Of a DNA stretch of 14,635 bases, positions 1-6,165 are shown in pieces. The translations under genes and the position numbers were made by a program. The DNA comes from CAZMYM01 sp964620325 (GTDB lineage: Bacteria > Bipolaricaulota > Bipolaricaulia > UBA7950 > UBA9294): assembly GCA_964620325.1 (NCBI GenBank), contig CAZUIM010000028.1:1-14635 (forward strand). Direction: 5' to 3'. Each line of letters starts with the position of its first letter. The first letter of the stretch is position 1. The notes under the pieces are model-generated. The model worked only from the letters and a program-made list of their open reading frames with translations. It had not been told where the DNA came from and searched no databases.

Positions 1-42
1 TCCGCTTTCCTCCCCCCAGCAAGCTGGGGGGTATCCAGCGGA
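1..42. repeat. G/C hairpin repeat, left copy
   Basis: Positions 12-31 form a perfect 8-bp stem (CCCCCCAG / CTGGGGGG) around a CAAG tetraloop. A second inverted pair, TCCGCT at 1-6 and AGCGGA at 37-42, surrounds it. No T-run follows on either strand, so it is not a standard intrinsic terminator, although it lies downstream of the minus-strand acylphosphatase gene. A near-identical 20-base element sits at 14591-14610. I infer a dispersed structured repeat (REP-like, or a remnant of an IS200-type element); no transposase is present. The rest of 43-95 holds no gene that I can see. Confidence 0.6.
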
Positions 43-95
43 GGTCTCTTATGAAGCCGTGGTTCGGACGGCCAACGGTGTGCTCGAACCCGTCG

Positions 96-389
96 CTACC
101 GCGAGACGCGAAAGCCGCGGAACGTCCCGGCCGCCTCTGACCACGTCGCGTCGACGCGTTCGACGGCGGCCGCTTCCGGGCCGACGTGAAGCCAGGCGAC
201 GAGCTCCTCCAGGCGGTCTCGAGAACCTTCGGCGACGACACGAACCGTTCCGTCCGGCAGATTCTCGACCGTTCCGGAGAGGCCGAGTCGCTCCGCCCGA
301 AGTCTCGTGTTGTACCGGAAGAAGACCCCTTGGACGATCCCACGAACAATCGCCTCGACCCGCACCGGAGCCCCCTTTCGCGTCGTCAT
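96..389 (-). CDS. acyP: Acylphosphatase
   Basis: This is a 97-residue protein of the usual acylphosphatase length (about 90-100), a small cytosolic enzyme that hydrolyses the carboxyl-phosphate bond of acyl phosphates. The family signature is clear: GIVQGVFFR near residues 17-25 supplies the phosphate-binding loop and the catalytic arginine, and the GTVENLPDGTV segment near residue 40 carries the catalytic asparagine. The start at 389 is backed by a GGGGG run seven bases upstream. It lies 32 bases after the radical SAM gene on the same strand and is probably co-transcribed with it; no functional link between the two is known to me. The sequence shows no truncation. The family call is firm; the physiological substrate cannot be read from sequence. 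Confidence 0.93.
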   Translation of the reverse strand: MTTRKGAPVRVEAIVRGIVQGVFFRYNTRLRAERLGLSGTVENLPDGTVRVVAEGSRDRLEELVAWLHVGPEAAAVERVDATWSEAAGTFRGFRVSR

Positions 390-421
390 TCCATCGCCCC
401 CAACCGATCCGTCTCTCGATT

Positions 422-1303
422 CTACGCGAACCGGCGAAGGCCCGCGCCACGCGCCATGCGAACCGCGCTTGCGTATTCCTCCTTCGTCGTCCGGCCGGCG
501 AGCTCCTCAATCTGGTTCGCCTCGTGGCAGGGACGATACTGGTCCATCAGGTTCACATACGTCTCCTCCGAGATCTCGTCAGCGAGGAAACGGACCACCG
601 TCTCGGTTCCAGCCAATCCGCCGGGGAGGACGAGGTGACGCACGAGCAATCCGCTTCGCGCGAGGCCATCGCGGTCGATCCTCAGATCGCCCACCTGCCG
701 GTGCATCTCAAGGACCGCCTCCCGAGATCGATCGACGTACGCGCAGACCCCGGACAACCGCTCCCCGATCCCGGAGTCGCCGTACTTCAGGTCCGGCATG
801 TAGATGTCAACCACGCCCTCGAGCCATCGAAGGACGGCCGCCGACTCATACCCGCCGCAGTTCCAGACGATCGGCAGGCGGAGCCCATCCGTGACGGCGA
901 TCGCGAGAGCGCTTGCGATGGCGTGCGCCTGGTGGGTCGGCGTCACCAGGTTCAGGTTCGCGCAACCTTCCGCCTGGAGCCGGAGGAAGATCCCCGCGAG
1001 ATCCGATGTGGAGAGATACCTCCCTTCGCGCAGCCGGCTGATCGACCAGTTCTGGCAATAGACGCAGCGCAGGCTACAGCCGGAGAAGAAGACCGCACCC
1101 GAGCCGGACGCCCCAACCAACGGAGGTTCCTCTCCGAAGTGCGTCCCGAAGGCGGCGACGCGGGGCCGCGAGTCGACGCCGCATCGGCCGACTTCGCCGG
1201 ACAGGCGATCGACCCCACACTCGTTCGGACAGAGCCGACAGGGCGCAAGGAACGCCCGCAGGCGCCCCGCAATCACCTCGAGTCGATCGGCCGACAGCCT
1301 CAT
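422..1303 (-). CDS. Radical SAM protein, PflX/COG1313-like
   Basis: This 293-residue protein carries the radical SAM cluster motif CxxxCxxC at C76, C80 and C83 (GCSLRCVYCQNW), which binds the 4Fe-4S cluster that cleaves S-adenosylmethionine. An N-terminal cysteine set (C22, C25, C29, C41, in a PCRLCPNECG...GRCGV context) is typical of the PflX group and may bind metal. Further family segments are NLVTPTHQ, YMPDLKYGD, EMHRQVGDL and RHLVLPGG. The group is named after pyruvate-formate-lyase activases, but its substrate is unknown, and no glycyl radical enzyme gene lies nearby. The ATG at 1303 has a GAGAGG-like site 8-9 bases upstream. A TACAAT -10-like hexamer on the minus strand (1336-1331) would give a short leader, though no good -35 is visible. 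Length and motifs indicate an intact gene. Confidence 0.9.
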   Translation of the reverse strand: MRLSADRLEVIAGRLRAFLAPCRLCPNECGVDRLSGEVGRCGVDSRPRVAAFGTHFGEEPPLVGASGSGAVFFSGCSLRCVYCQNWSISRLREGRYLSTSDLAGIFLRLQAEGCANLNLVTPTHQAHAIASALAIAVTDGLRLPIVWNCGGYESAAVLRWLEGVVDIYMPDLKYGDSGIGERLSGVCAYVDRSREAVLEMHRQVGDLRIDRDGLARSGLLVRHLVLPGGLAGTETVVRFLADEISEETYVNLMDQYRPCHEANQIEELAGRTTKEEYASAVRMARGAGLRRFA

Positions 1304-1330
1304 TCAGCGCGCCTCTCTACCACGGAGACG

Positions 1331-1336
1331 ATTGTA
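1331..1336 (-). promoter_or_regulatory. Possible -10 box for the radical SAM gene
   Basis: The minus strand reads TACAAT here, 27 bases before the radical SAM start codon. No convincing -35 hexamer is present 16-18 bases upstream, so this is only a candidate. Confidence 0.25.
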
Positions 1337-1354
1337 CCCCGCCGTTCGAACCGA

Positions 1355-1382
1355 TTGCCTTTACGACCTCCTCGACTAGAAT
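1355..1382 (+). promoter_or_regulatory. Promoter of the coiled-coil microprotein gene
   Basis: A TTGCCT -35-like box (1355-1360) and a TAGAAT -10 box (1377-1382, five of six consensus bases) are separated by 16 bases. They lie 43 bases upstream of the ATG at 1426, in the gap between divergent genes. Confidence 0.5.
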
Positions 1383-1425
1383 GAGCTTGAAAACAGGGTT
1401 CAATGAGTGCGCGGAGGGAGGTGCG

Positions 1426-1578
1426 ATGGCGTTCGTGTCGAAGAAGGACCTGATCGAGAAGCTTCAACCCCTCGTCGAACGACTCTCGCGGCTTCGAGAC
1501 GAGATCGACGCGCTCAACGACGAGGTCGAGGGAATCGTCGAGGAGGTCGAAGAGGCACTCGACGAAGCGGAGGATTGA
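1426..1578 (+). CDS. Acidic coiled-coil microprotein, 50 aa
   Basis: The ATG at 1426 is chosen over the upstream in-frame ATG at 1381 because a strong Shine-Dalgarno sequence (GGAGGGAGG) sits just before it and the upstream codon overlaps the -10 box. The product has 50 residues. Hydrophobic residues at 9, 13, 16, 20, 23, 27, 30, 34, 37, 41 and 44 follow an unbroken 4-3 spacing, the register of a parallel or antiparallel coiled coil spanning nearly the whole chain. By my count there are 17 acidic and 6 basic residues, with the acidic ones concentrated after residue 25. There is no signal peptide or membrane segment, so it is presumably a cytosolic oligomer or a partner-binding helix. I recognise no family. 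The gene stands alone with its own promoter. Confidence 0.75.
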   Translation: MAFVSKKDLIEKLQPLVERLSRLRDEIDALNDEVEGIVEEVEEALDEAED

Positions 1579-1698
1579 TCACCAAACGGGTTTGCCGGAG
1601 GCACTCGACCCCACGACGATCGAGCGTGACACCCCCGATCGGATCGCGTGTAGATTCAAGTGCCCGCATGACCTCCTTGCCCGGAGAACTCGGGTACA

Positions 1699-1737
1699 GG
1701 AAGCGAGGCCGGTCACAGCCCACCCCACCTCGCTTCC
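1699..1737. terminator. Strong hairpin between convergent genes
   Basis: GGAAGCGAGG (1699-1708) and CCTCGCTTCC (1728-1737) pair perfectly over 10 bp around a 19-base loop. The position between convergent genes suits a bidirectional terminator, but no clear T-run follows on either strand, so a structured RNA or protein site is also possible. Confidence 0.4.
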
Positions 1738-1759
1738 CGGTTGTCTTCGGGCCGACTCA

Positions 1760-1773
1760 CCCGGTCGACCGGG
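1760..1773. repeat. 14-bp perfect palindrome
   Basis: CCCGGTCGACCGGG reads identically on both strands. It lies 23 bases beyond the hairpin at 1699-1737. It could be a protein-binding site or a chance palindrome in GC-rich DNA. Confidence 0.35.
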
Positions 1774-1895
1774 CGCACGAATCCGGTCCCATTTCCGAAG
1801 CCCCACGGGGACGACGGGCGAATCCTTCATGAAGCGGTCGGATTCGGCACGGAAGCGATCTGACCCTTGCGCGAGCATCGCGAGAAGCCGAGCTC

Positions 1896-2369
1896 CTAGA
1901 GGAACGGGATGAGGAGAGAGAGGATTCTTTTCAATGGGGCGACGTCCGCGTCGCTGAACTGGCCTCGCTCGTCGGAGTCGACGTCGAGGACCGCGATGAC
2001 TCTGTCACCGCGCATCACGGGAATGGCGATCTCGCTTTTCGACCGCGGATCACAGACGACGTGTTCGGCGAGCGCGTCGACATCGTGGACGACGACCGGT
2101 CGCCTGGTCGTCGCGGCGCGGACGCAGACACCTTCCCTTTCGAGGATCTGGCAAGCGAGCGGCCCCTGGTACGGTCCGACCGTGAGCGTATCCGATCCCT
2201 CGACGAGGTAGAAACCCGTCCAGAAGTGATGCGGCATCTTTGCGTGCAGAACCGCGCAGATCGTCGACATCGCTGCGAGCAAACCGGGCGACTTCCCCGA
2301 GATCAGTTCCCGAAGTTGATCGAAGATCCGATCGTAGCGACCGGCTCGCCGCGCGTCGAGCCCCCTCAC
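1896..2369 (-). CDS. msrC: Free methionine-(R)-sulfoxide reductase (GAF)
   Basis: This 157-residue GAF-domain protein is predicted to reduce free methionine-(R)-sulfoxide in the cytosol with thioredoxin-type reductant. It keeps the three cysteines of the family: C73 (GPLAC), C82 (EGVC) and C106 (HVVCD), matching Cys84, Cys94 and Cys118 of the E. coli enzyme. The C82-C106 spacing equals that of E. coli, and the first pair is one residue closer. TGFYLV, RSKSEIAIPV and VIAVLDVDS are further signatures. The start is the GTG at 2369, because it overlaps the TGA of the upstream B3/4 gene (GTGA) and gives the normal family length; the frame is open further upstream but codes nothing recognisable there. 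The overlap implies translational coupling, so its output may depend on whether the frameshifted upstream gene is translated. Confidence 0.9.
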   Translation of the reverse strand: MRGLDARRAGRYDRIFDQLRELISGKSPGLLAAMSTICAVLHAKMPHHFWTGFYLVEGSDTLTVGPYQGPLACQILEREGVCVRAATTRRPVVVHDVDALAEHVVCDPRSKSEIAIPVMRGDRVIAVLDVDSDERGQFSDADVAPLKRILSLLIPFL

Positions 2370-3062
2370 GACGACCCGCTCTTGGTGACGACGACAAAGC
2401 CGACGCGCTGGGCGCGGCAGTGATCCTTGAGGAGGCCCGCATAGCGGTCGGCCCAACGCTCGGCCGAAGCGAGCGGCTCGTCCGCCGGGACGTAGAGTAC
2501 GGCGAGAACGTCCCGGGTCTCCTCGCCGATCTTCGTCGCCATCGAATCCTTGACCGGATTCCCACACGGCTCCCACCCGGACTCAATCTTCCGACAAACC
2601 AGGAGGAGATCCTCGAGGTCGATCGTCTGCCCCGATGCGTTGAACACGTAGGCTTCTCCGGCCCGACCGTGTCGCAAGTGAAGACCCGGTCCGGTCAGGT
2701 CCGCGTCGAACAGAGACCCCGGGAATCCCGATGCGAGGCTGATCGCGTTGTTGACGTCGACCGGAGCATTGATCACTGGGAAGCGATCGTCGCGGGCCGC
2801 CCTGAGCAGGAACTCGCTCGCCGGCTTTCCGCGGCCGCTCGGCCGGTACTTCCCGAACCGGAGCATCTTGCGGACCCTCGATCGCACCTCCGGTGCCACG
2901 AACGACTCTCCACCTCGCTTCACCTCTTCCAGAAGCTCAGTGAAGGCATTCGGCAGCGACGACGTCGCGGGGGGGGGACTCGATTCCCTCGCCCCAGATG
3001 AGCGGGACGATCGGCGGATTCAGCATTGCAGGGTCGAAGGACAGCGTGTAGGTCCGGGTCAA
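2366..3062 (-). CDS. B3/4-domain protein, split by a frameshift
   Basis: Two reading frames together make one COG3382-type protein, related to the B3/B4 editing domain of phenylalanyl-tRNA synthetase beta. The first frame starts at TTG 3062 (GGGGAG eight bases upstream), encodes MTRTYTLSFDPAML..., and stops at 2937 after 41 residues. The second holds the rest, including RFGKYRPSGRGKPASEF, INAPVDVNNAIS and SGFPGSLFDADL, and ends at 2366. The frames meet at a run of nine C (minus strand; G at 2969-2977); with eight C the gene would be one frame of 231 codons, the family's usual size. The downstream GTG at 2923 has a poor ribosome site. The cause may be phase variation, slippage, a recent mutation or an assembly error. 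The role is inferred: standalone B3/4 proteins are thought to edit mischarged tRNA, but this is unproven here. Confidence 0.8.
2969..2977. repeat. Nine-base G homopolymer inside the B3/4 gene
   Basis: Nine consecutive G (C on the coding strand) sit exactly where the reading frame of the B3/4 gene breaks. Tracts of this length are prone to replication slippage and also to sequencing error. Confidence 0.9.
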
Positions 3063-3090
3063 GGCAATCACTCCCCGCAAACGAGATCGT

Positions 3091-3555
3091 TCACCGAATC
3101 GGCGCCCAGGTGTCCCGATCCAGTCTGAACGTGGCCGTCACGCCATTCACAACCACGGTGTAGATCCCGTCCGGAAGCCTCTCGATCGGCAGCGGGATAG
3201 TCGCCTCGAACGGCGTCTCCTCTTGAACGCACGGCGTCTCCACCGGGCGCCGGGTCGTCAACGTCAGAACGAACGTCTGTGAGCTGTCGATGTACTCCTG
3301 ACGGACCTCGTCGAGCTGCACACACGCTTCCGGAACCGTTCCGCGAACGATCGCGTTGACCCCGCCCGGCAGCTCTTCGATCAGCTGAATCTTTACGGAA
3401 TCGACGTCCGCCTTGCTGTACAGGTACTCCGCCGGACCCTGACTCGACCGACACCCGCCGAGGAGGAGCGGGAGCAACACCAGCAAGAGAAATCGAGAGC
3501 GGACGAACCGCTTCTCGCTCTGGTTCTTCTCCCCCGGCCTACCCATGCGCACCAC
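3091..3555 (-). CDS. Lipoprotein of unknown function
   Basis: This is a 154-residue precursor. A basic N-region is followed by a hydrophobic stretch and a lipobox, LLGGC, with the lipidated cysteine at residue 35, so the mature domain of about 120 residues is tethered to a membrane on the outer side. The mature part has a recurring pattern I have seen in exported hypothetical proteins of Chloroflexota-like bacteria: VRGTVPEAC, TRRPVETPC, PFEATIPL and VVVNGVTATFRLD, suggesting a beta-sandwich. I cannot name its function. The GTG at 3555 is favoured by AGGA seven bases upstream; GTG 3552 and ATG 3546 are alternatives. It is the first gene of a likely three-gene operon, 28 bases before the B3/4 gene. 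A TAGGAT hexamer overlapping the AGGA could be a -10 box with a nearly leaderless transcript. Confidence 0.8.
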   Translation of the reverse strand: MVRMGRPGEKNQSEKRFVRSRFLLLVLLPLLLGGCRSSQGPAEYLYSKADVDSVKIQLIEELPGGVNAIVRGTVPEACVQLDEVRQEYIDSSQTFVLTLTTRRPVETPCVQEETPFEATIPLPIERLPDGIYTVVVNGVTATFRLDRDTWAPIR

Positions 3556-3665
3556 GCCGTAATCCTACACGACAACAGGGCACGGTGGAAACCCCGCATC
3601 CATCCCGCAAGTCGCGCCTCATCGCCCGCCCGTCGGACGTCGCGCCGACGCACGCGGCGATGGAC

Positions 3666-3671
3666 TACAAT
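3666..3671 (+). promoter_or_regulatory. Possible -10 box for nucleoside hydrolase
   Basis: TACAAT lies 52 bases before the chosen TTG start. The -35 region (CGCCGA around 3643) is poor. The box overlaps an upstream in-frame ATG at 3670, which argues against that ATG as the start. Confidence 0.3.
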
Positions 3672-3723
3672 GCGACGCGCATCACAAGGGCGAGCCTCTT
3701 TCGGAGCCGAAGAAGGGGGAACG

Positions 3724-4653
3724 TTGCGGCACTTCCTGATCGACACGGACACCGCTTCAGACGATGCTGTCGCCCTCGTGATGGCTCTGCTCCATCCCGA
3801 TGTCCGAGTCGAAGCGATCACCGTGGTCGCCGGCAACGTTCCGCTCGAACAAGGCGTCCAGAATGCGCTGTTCACCGTCGAGCGCTGCGGAATGAGCGTT
3901 CCTGTCTACCCCGGCCTTCACCGGCCGCTCCTTCGGTCGCTCGAAACGGCGCAGTTCTGTCACGGGATGGATGGAATGGGCGACATCGGGCTCGACCTGG
4001 CGGGGCGAGTCGCCGCCGAGGGCCACGCCGTCGATGTCTTGATCGACACGATCGACCGATTCGCCGGAGAACTCACCCTCGTGACGCTCGGCCCGTTGAC
4101 GAACGTCGCCGTCGCGCTCTGTCGCAATCGATCGCTCGCATCGAAAGTCCGCCGCTGCGTCATCATGGGCGGGATCGGACACGGACACGGGAACATCACC
4201 CCGGCGGCCGAGTACAACATCTGGGTCGACCCGGCCGCGGCGAAACTCGTTTTCGAGTCCTGCTTGCCGATCACAATGGTCGGATGGGACGTGTCGCACA
4301 AGTACGCGACGTTCACGGACGAAGAAGCCGAGGCGCTCCGCTCCGTGTCCGACCTCGCCGCCTTCTGTGTCGACATCCAGGCGGCGTTGACCCGATTCGG
4401 CGAAAGCTACCTGAAACAGGTTGGATTCGATCTCCCCGATCCGATCGCCATGGCCGTCGCCCTCGATCCCTCCGTCGCCACGATCACGAAGAGGCTTCGT
4501 GTCGACATCGAGACGACGAGTCCGCTCACCCGAGGAGCCACCGTCGTCGACCACCTCCGAATCACTGAGAGGGAACCGAACGCCGACGTGGTTCTCGAAG
4601 CATCGCGCGAGCGCTTCCTCGGGATCCTCTACGACGCCGTCCGGAGAGCGTGA
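3724..4653 (+). CDS. Nucleoside hydrolase (IUNH family)
   Basis: This 309-residue enzyme is predicted to hydrolyse the N-glycosidic bond of ribonucleosides for base salvage in the cytosol. The calcium and ribose-binding motif reads DTDTASDD (D7, D9, D13, D14), and NITPAAEYN (N157, E163, N165) matches the second binding segment. The C-terminal HD motif of classical inosine-uridine hydrolases reads PD here (P238, D239): the metal-binding aspartate is kept but the usual catalytic histidine is a proline. It may therefore belong to a subgroup with other substrates. The TTG at 3724 is preferred because AAGG lies seven bases upstream and the protein then begins directly with the first beta strand (RHFLIDTD). 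The ATG at 3670 would add 18 residues without homology. It converges on lemA with only 16 bases between stop codons. Confidence 0.9.
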   Translation: MRHFLIDTDTASDDAVALVMALLHPDVRVEAITVVAGNVPLEQGVQNALFTVERCGMSVPVYPGLHRPLLRSLETAQFCHGMDGMGDIGLDLAGRVAAEGHAVDVLIDTIDRFAGELTLVTLGPLTNVAVALCRNRSLASKVRRCVIMGGIGHGHGNITPAAEYNIWVDPAAAKLVFESCLPITMVGWDVSHKYATFTDEEAEALRSVSDLAAFCVDIQAALTRFGESYLKQVGFDLPDPIAMAVALDPSVATITKRLRVDIETTSPLTRGATVVDHLRITEREPNADVVLEASRERFLGILYDAVRRA

Positions 4654-4669
4654 GGCCGACGACGTTCGT

Positions 4670-5230
4670 CTAGCTCGAGAAATCGACCTGTGGGACCTCT
4701 CGGGCGAGTTCCTCGATCTCAAAGAACTCGTCCTGTTGGAATCCGAACATCGACGCGATCAGGTTCGACGGAAAGACCTCGACCCGCATGTTCAGTTCCC
4801 GAACGTTGGCGTTGTAGAACCGCCGCGCCGCCTGGATTCTGTCCTCGGTGTTCTGCAGCTGCCGCTGCAGCTCGAGGAAGTTCTGATTCGCCTTCAAGTC
4901 CGGATAGGCCTCGGCGACGGCGAACAGCCGGCCGAGCGCGCGGACGAGGGGGACCTCGTCGGCCGCTTGCTCACCCGGCGATCCTGTCGACCCCACCGCT
5001 CGTGCCCGTGCCTGAATGACGGCATCGAGGGTCTCCCGCTCGTGTGACGCGTATCCCTTCACCGTTTCCACCAGGTTTGGGATCAGGTCGTATCGACGCT
5101 TCAACTCGGTGTCGATCGCTGACCAGCTCTCACGCACCCGCTGCCGGAACCGGACCAGCGTGTTGTAGGTCCCCACTCCGAACAGAAGCCCGACCGCGAC
5201 GATGCCCACTGCGATGTACAGCCCAATCAT
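4670..5230 (-). CDS. lemA: LemA family protein
   Basis: This 186-residue protein has the standard LemA layout: an N-terminal membrane anchor (residues about 3-24) with a very short outside end, then a long helical domain. Diagnostic segments are SWSAIDTELKRRYDLIPNLV, TVKGYASHE, NFLELQRQLQNTEDRI and ARRFYNANV. The ATG at 5230 has an excellent ribosome site (AAGGAGGG) and forms an ATGA overlap with the stop of the preceding membrane protein gene. LemA proteins are widespread and their role is not settled; they are often found beside membrane proteins of the DUF3137 or TPM type. The open frame upstream of 5230 runs through the neighbouring gene and is not part of this protein. Confidence 0.93.
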   Translation of the reverse strand: MIGLYIAVGIVAVGLLFGVGTYNTLVRFRQRVRESWSAIDTELKRRYDLIPNLVETVKGYASHERETLDAVIQARARAVGSTGSPGEQAADEVPLVRALGRLFAVAEAYPDLKANQNFLELQRQLQNTEDRIQAARRFYNANVRELNMRVEVFPSNLIASMFGFQQDEFFEIEELAREVPQVDFSS

Positions 5231-5904
5231 CGGTTCCCTCCTTGCTCGCAAACGACGTACTCCGGGAGTCGGTCGAGGAGCCCTTCGCCGACGCCGATCG
5301 CGTCCTCGAACGTCTCTGGACCGAACCTGCGGTTCCGCCAGACGATGATCTCGTGCTCCGCGAACTGAAGCGAGAATCGCGGTTGCTCCAGCAAGAACTC
5401 GATCGCCCGCTGATGAAGGACGGCGTATGCCCATCGTCTGTCGGGGCTCGACACGTGAAACGCGCGACTGAACGACGCCGATTCGAAATCGATATCGTCG
5501 AAGCCGAGAAGCCCGGTCAGCTTGTCGAACGCCGTCTCCGCGCGAATGTACAGCGGCTTCAATCGAACCTCGCTCGCCAGGATGATCGCCGAAAACCGGT
5601 GGTCGTGCCGGTTCTTCCCCGATCCGGTCGCATAGTGATAGTCGAACGTGACGACCCGCCGGCCGTTCCAGAGGCCCGAAGTGCCGTTGTACGCGTAGCG
5701 GCTGTGACCGCGGCGCAAGCAACCGAAATCGGGATGGCGCTCATCGAGCCCGCGATCCCTGGTCGGCCGGAACTCGAGCCCCTTCTCCTCGGCCCAGGAG
5801 GCCAGTTCTTTGCGTCGCTTCGAGGCAATCCACCACGCGACCGCCGCGAAGACGGCGATGAAGATGGCGATCAGCGCGAATCCTTGCATGGCAGAGTCCA
5901 TCAT
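5227..5904 (-). CDS. DUF3137-like membrane protein, LemA partner
   Basis: This 225-residue protein has one N-terminal transmembrane helix (residues about 9-27) followed by KRRKEL and a cytosolic domain. That domain contains WAEEKGLEFRP, a VVTFDYHYATGSGK segment, DIDFESASFSRAFHV and EHEIIVWRNRRF. The pattern matches proteins annotated DUF3137 or similar that often accompany LemA, but the match is from memory and the function is unknown. The start is uncertain: tandem ATG codons at 5904 and 5901 and another at 5889 are all in frame, and none has a clear Shine-Dalgarno site. A TATGAT hexamer overlaps the first ATG, so a leaderless transcript is conceivable. Its TGA overlaps the lemA ATG, which predicts coupled translation and possibly a complex. 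Confidence 0.82.
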   Translation of the reverse strand: MMDSAMQGFALIAIFIAVFAAVAWWIASKRRKELASWAEEKGLEFRPTRDRGLDERHPDFGCLRRGHSRYAYNGTSGLWNGRRVVTFDYHYATGSGKNRHDHRFSAIILASEVRLKPLYIRAETAFDKLTGLLGFDDIDFESASFSRAFHVSSPDRRWAYAVLHQRAIEFLLEQPRFSLQFAEHEIIVWRNRRFGPETFEDAIGVGEGLLDRLPEYVVCEQGGNR

Positions 5905-5999
5905 ACCGAACGCGGGGCCGCCGGGCGATCGACGGCGACGCCCCGGATGCAAGACGCGCTTCCGTGAATGCGGAGACCGTCCTCGGGAGACGGACGCTG

Positions 6000-6005
6000 T
6001 ATGAT
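6000..6005 (+). promoter_or_regulatory. Possible -10 box upstream of the exported protein gene
   Basis: TATGAT matches the -10 consensus at five of six positions, but the -35 region is poor and the gene starts 160 bases downstream. The resulting leader would include the hairpin at 6062-6083. Confidence 0.2.
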
Positions 6006-6061
6006 GGAGCGGGCGATCTGGGCCCGGCAGAGGGTCGTGGACGAGGAGGTCCGAGACATGA

Positions 6062-6083
6062 GTCGACGGCGCCAGCCGTCGAC
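6062..6083. other. 9-bp perfect hairpin in the leader
   Basis: GTCGACGGC (6062-6070) and GCCGTCGAC (6075-6083) pair perfectly around a GCCA tetraloop, about 80 bases before the start of the exported protein gene. No T-run follows. It may be an operator, an mRNA structure or a terminator lacking a U-tract. Confidence 0.45.
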
Positions 6084-6165
6084 CGCCCCGGGCAACGAGT
6101 GAACGACCTCCCGGTTCCCGGTGTAGTACAGATGACAAGATCCAAGGAAGCGGCAAAGGAGGATC

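Larger units (their letters stand above)
1579..1895. other. Convergent intergenic region, 317 bp
   Basis: This gap lies between the ends of two converging genes. No convincing coding frame was found on either strand. It holds a 10-bp inverted repeat (1699-1737) and a 14-bp palindrome (1760-1773), both listed separately. A weak promoter-like pair, GTGACA (1626-1631) and TAGATT (1651-1656) with a long 19-base spacer, precedes the hairpin; a small RNA is possible but unsupported. Confidence 0.5.

Noticed and set aside
59..1384. Long plus-strand open frame of 441 codons
   Set aside because: It lies antisense to the acylphosphatase and radical SAM genes, is rich in Arg/Pro and has no motif. Long antisense frames are expected in GC-rich coding DNA.
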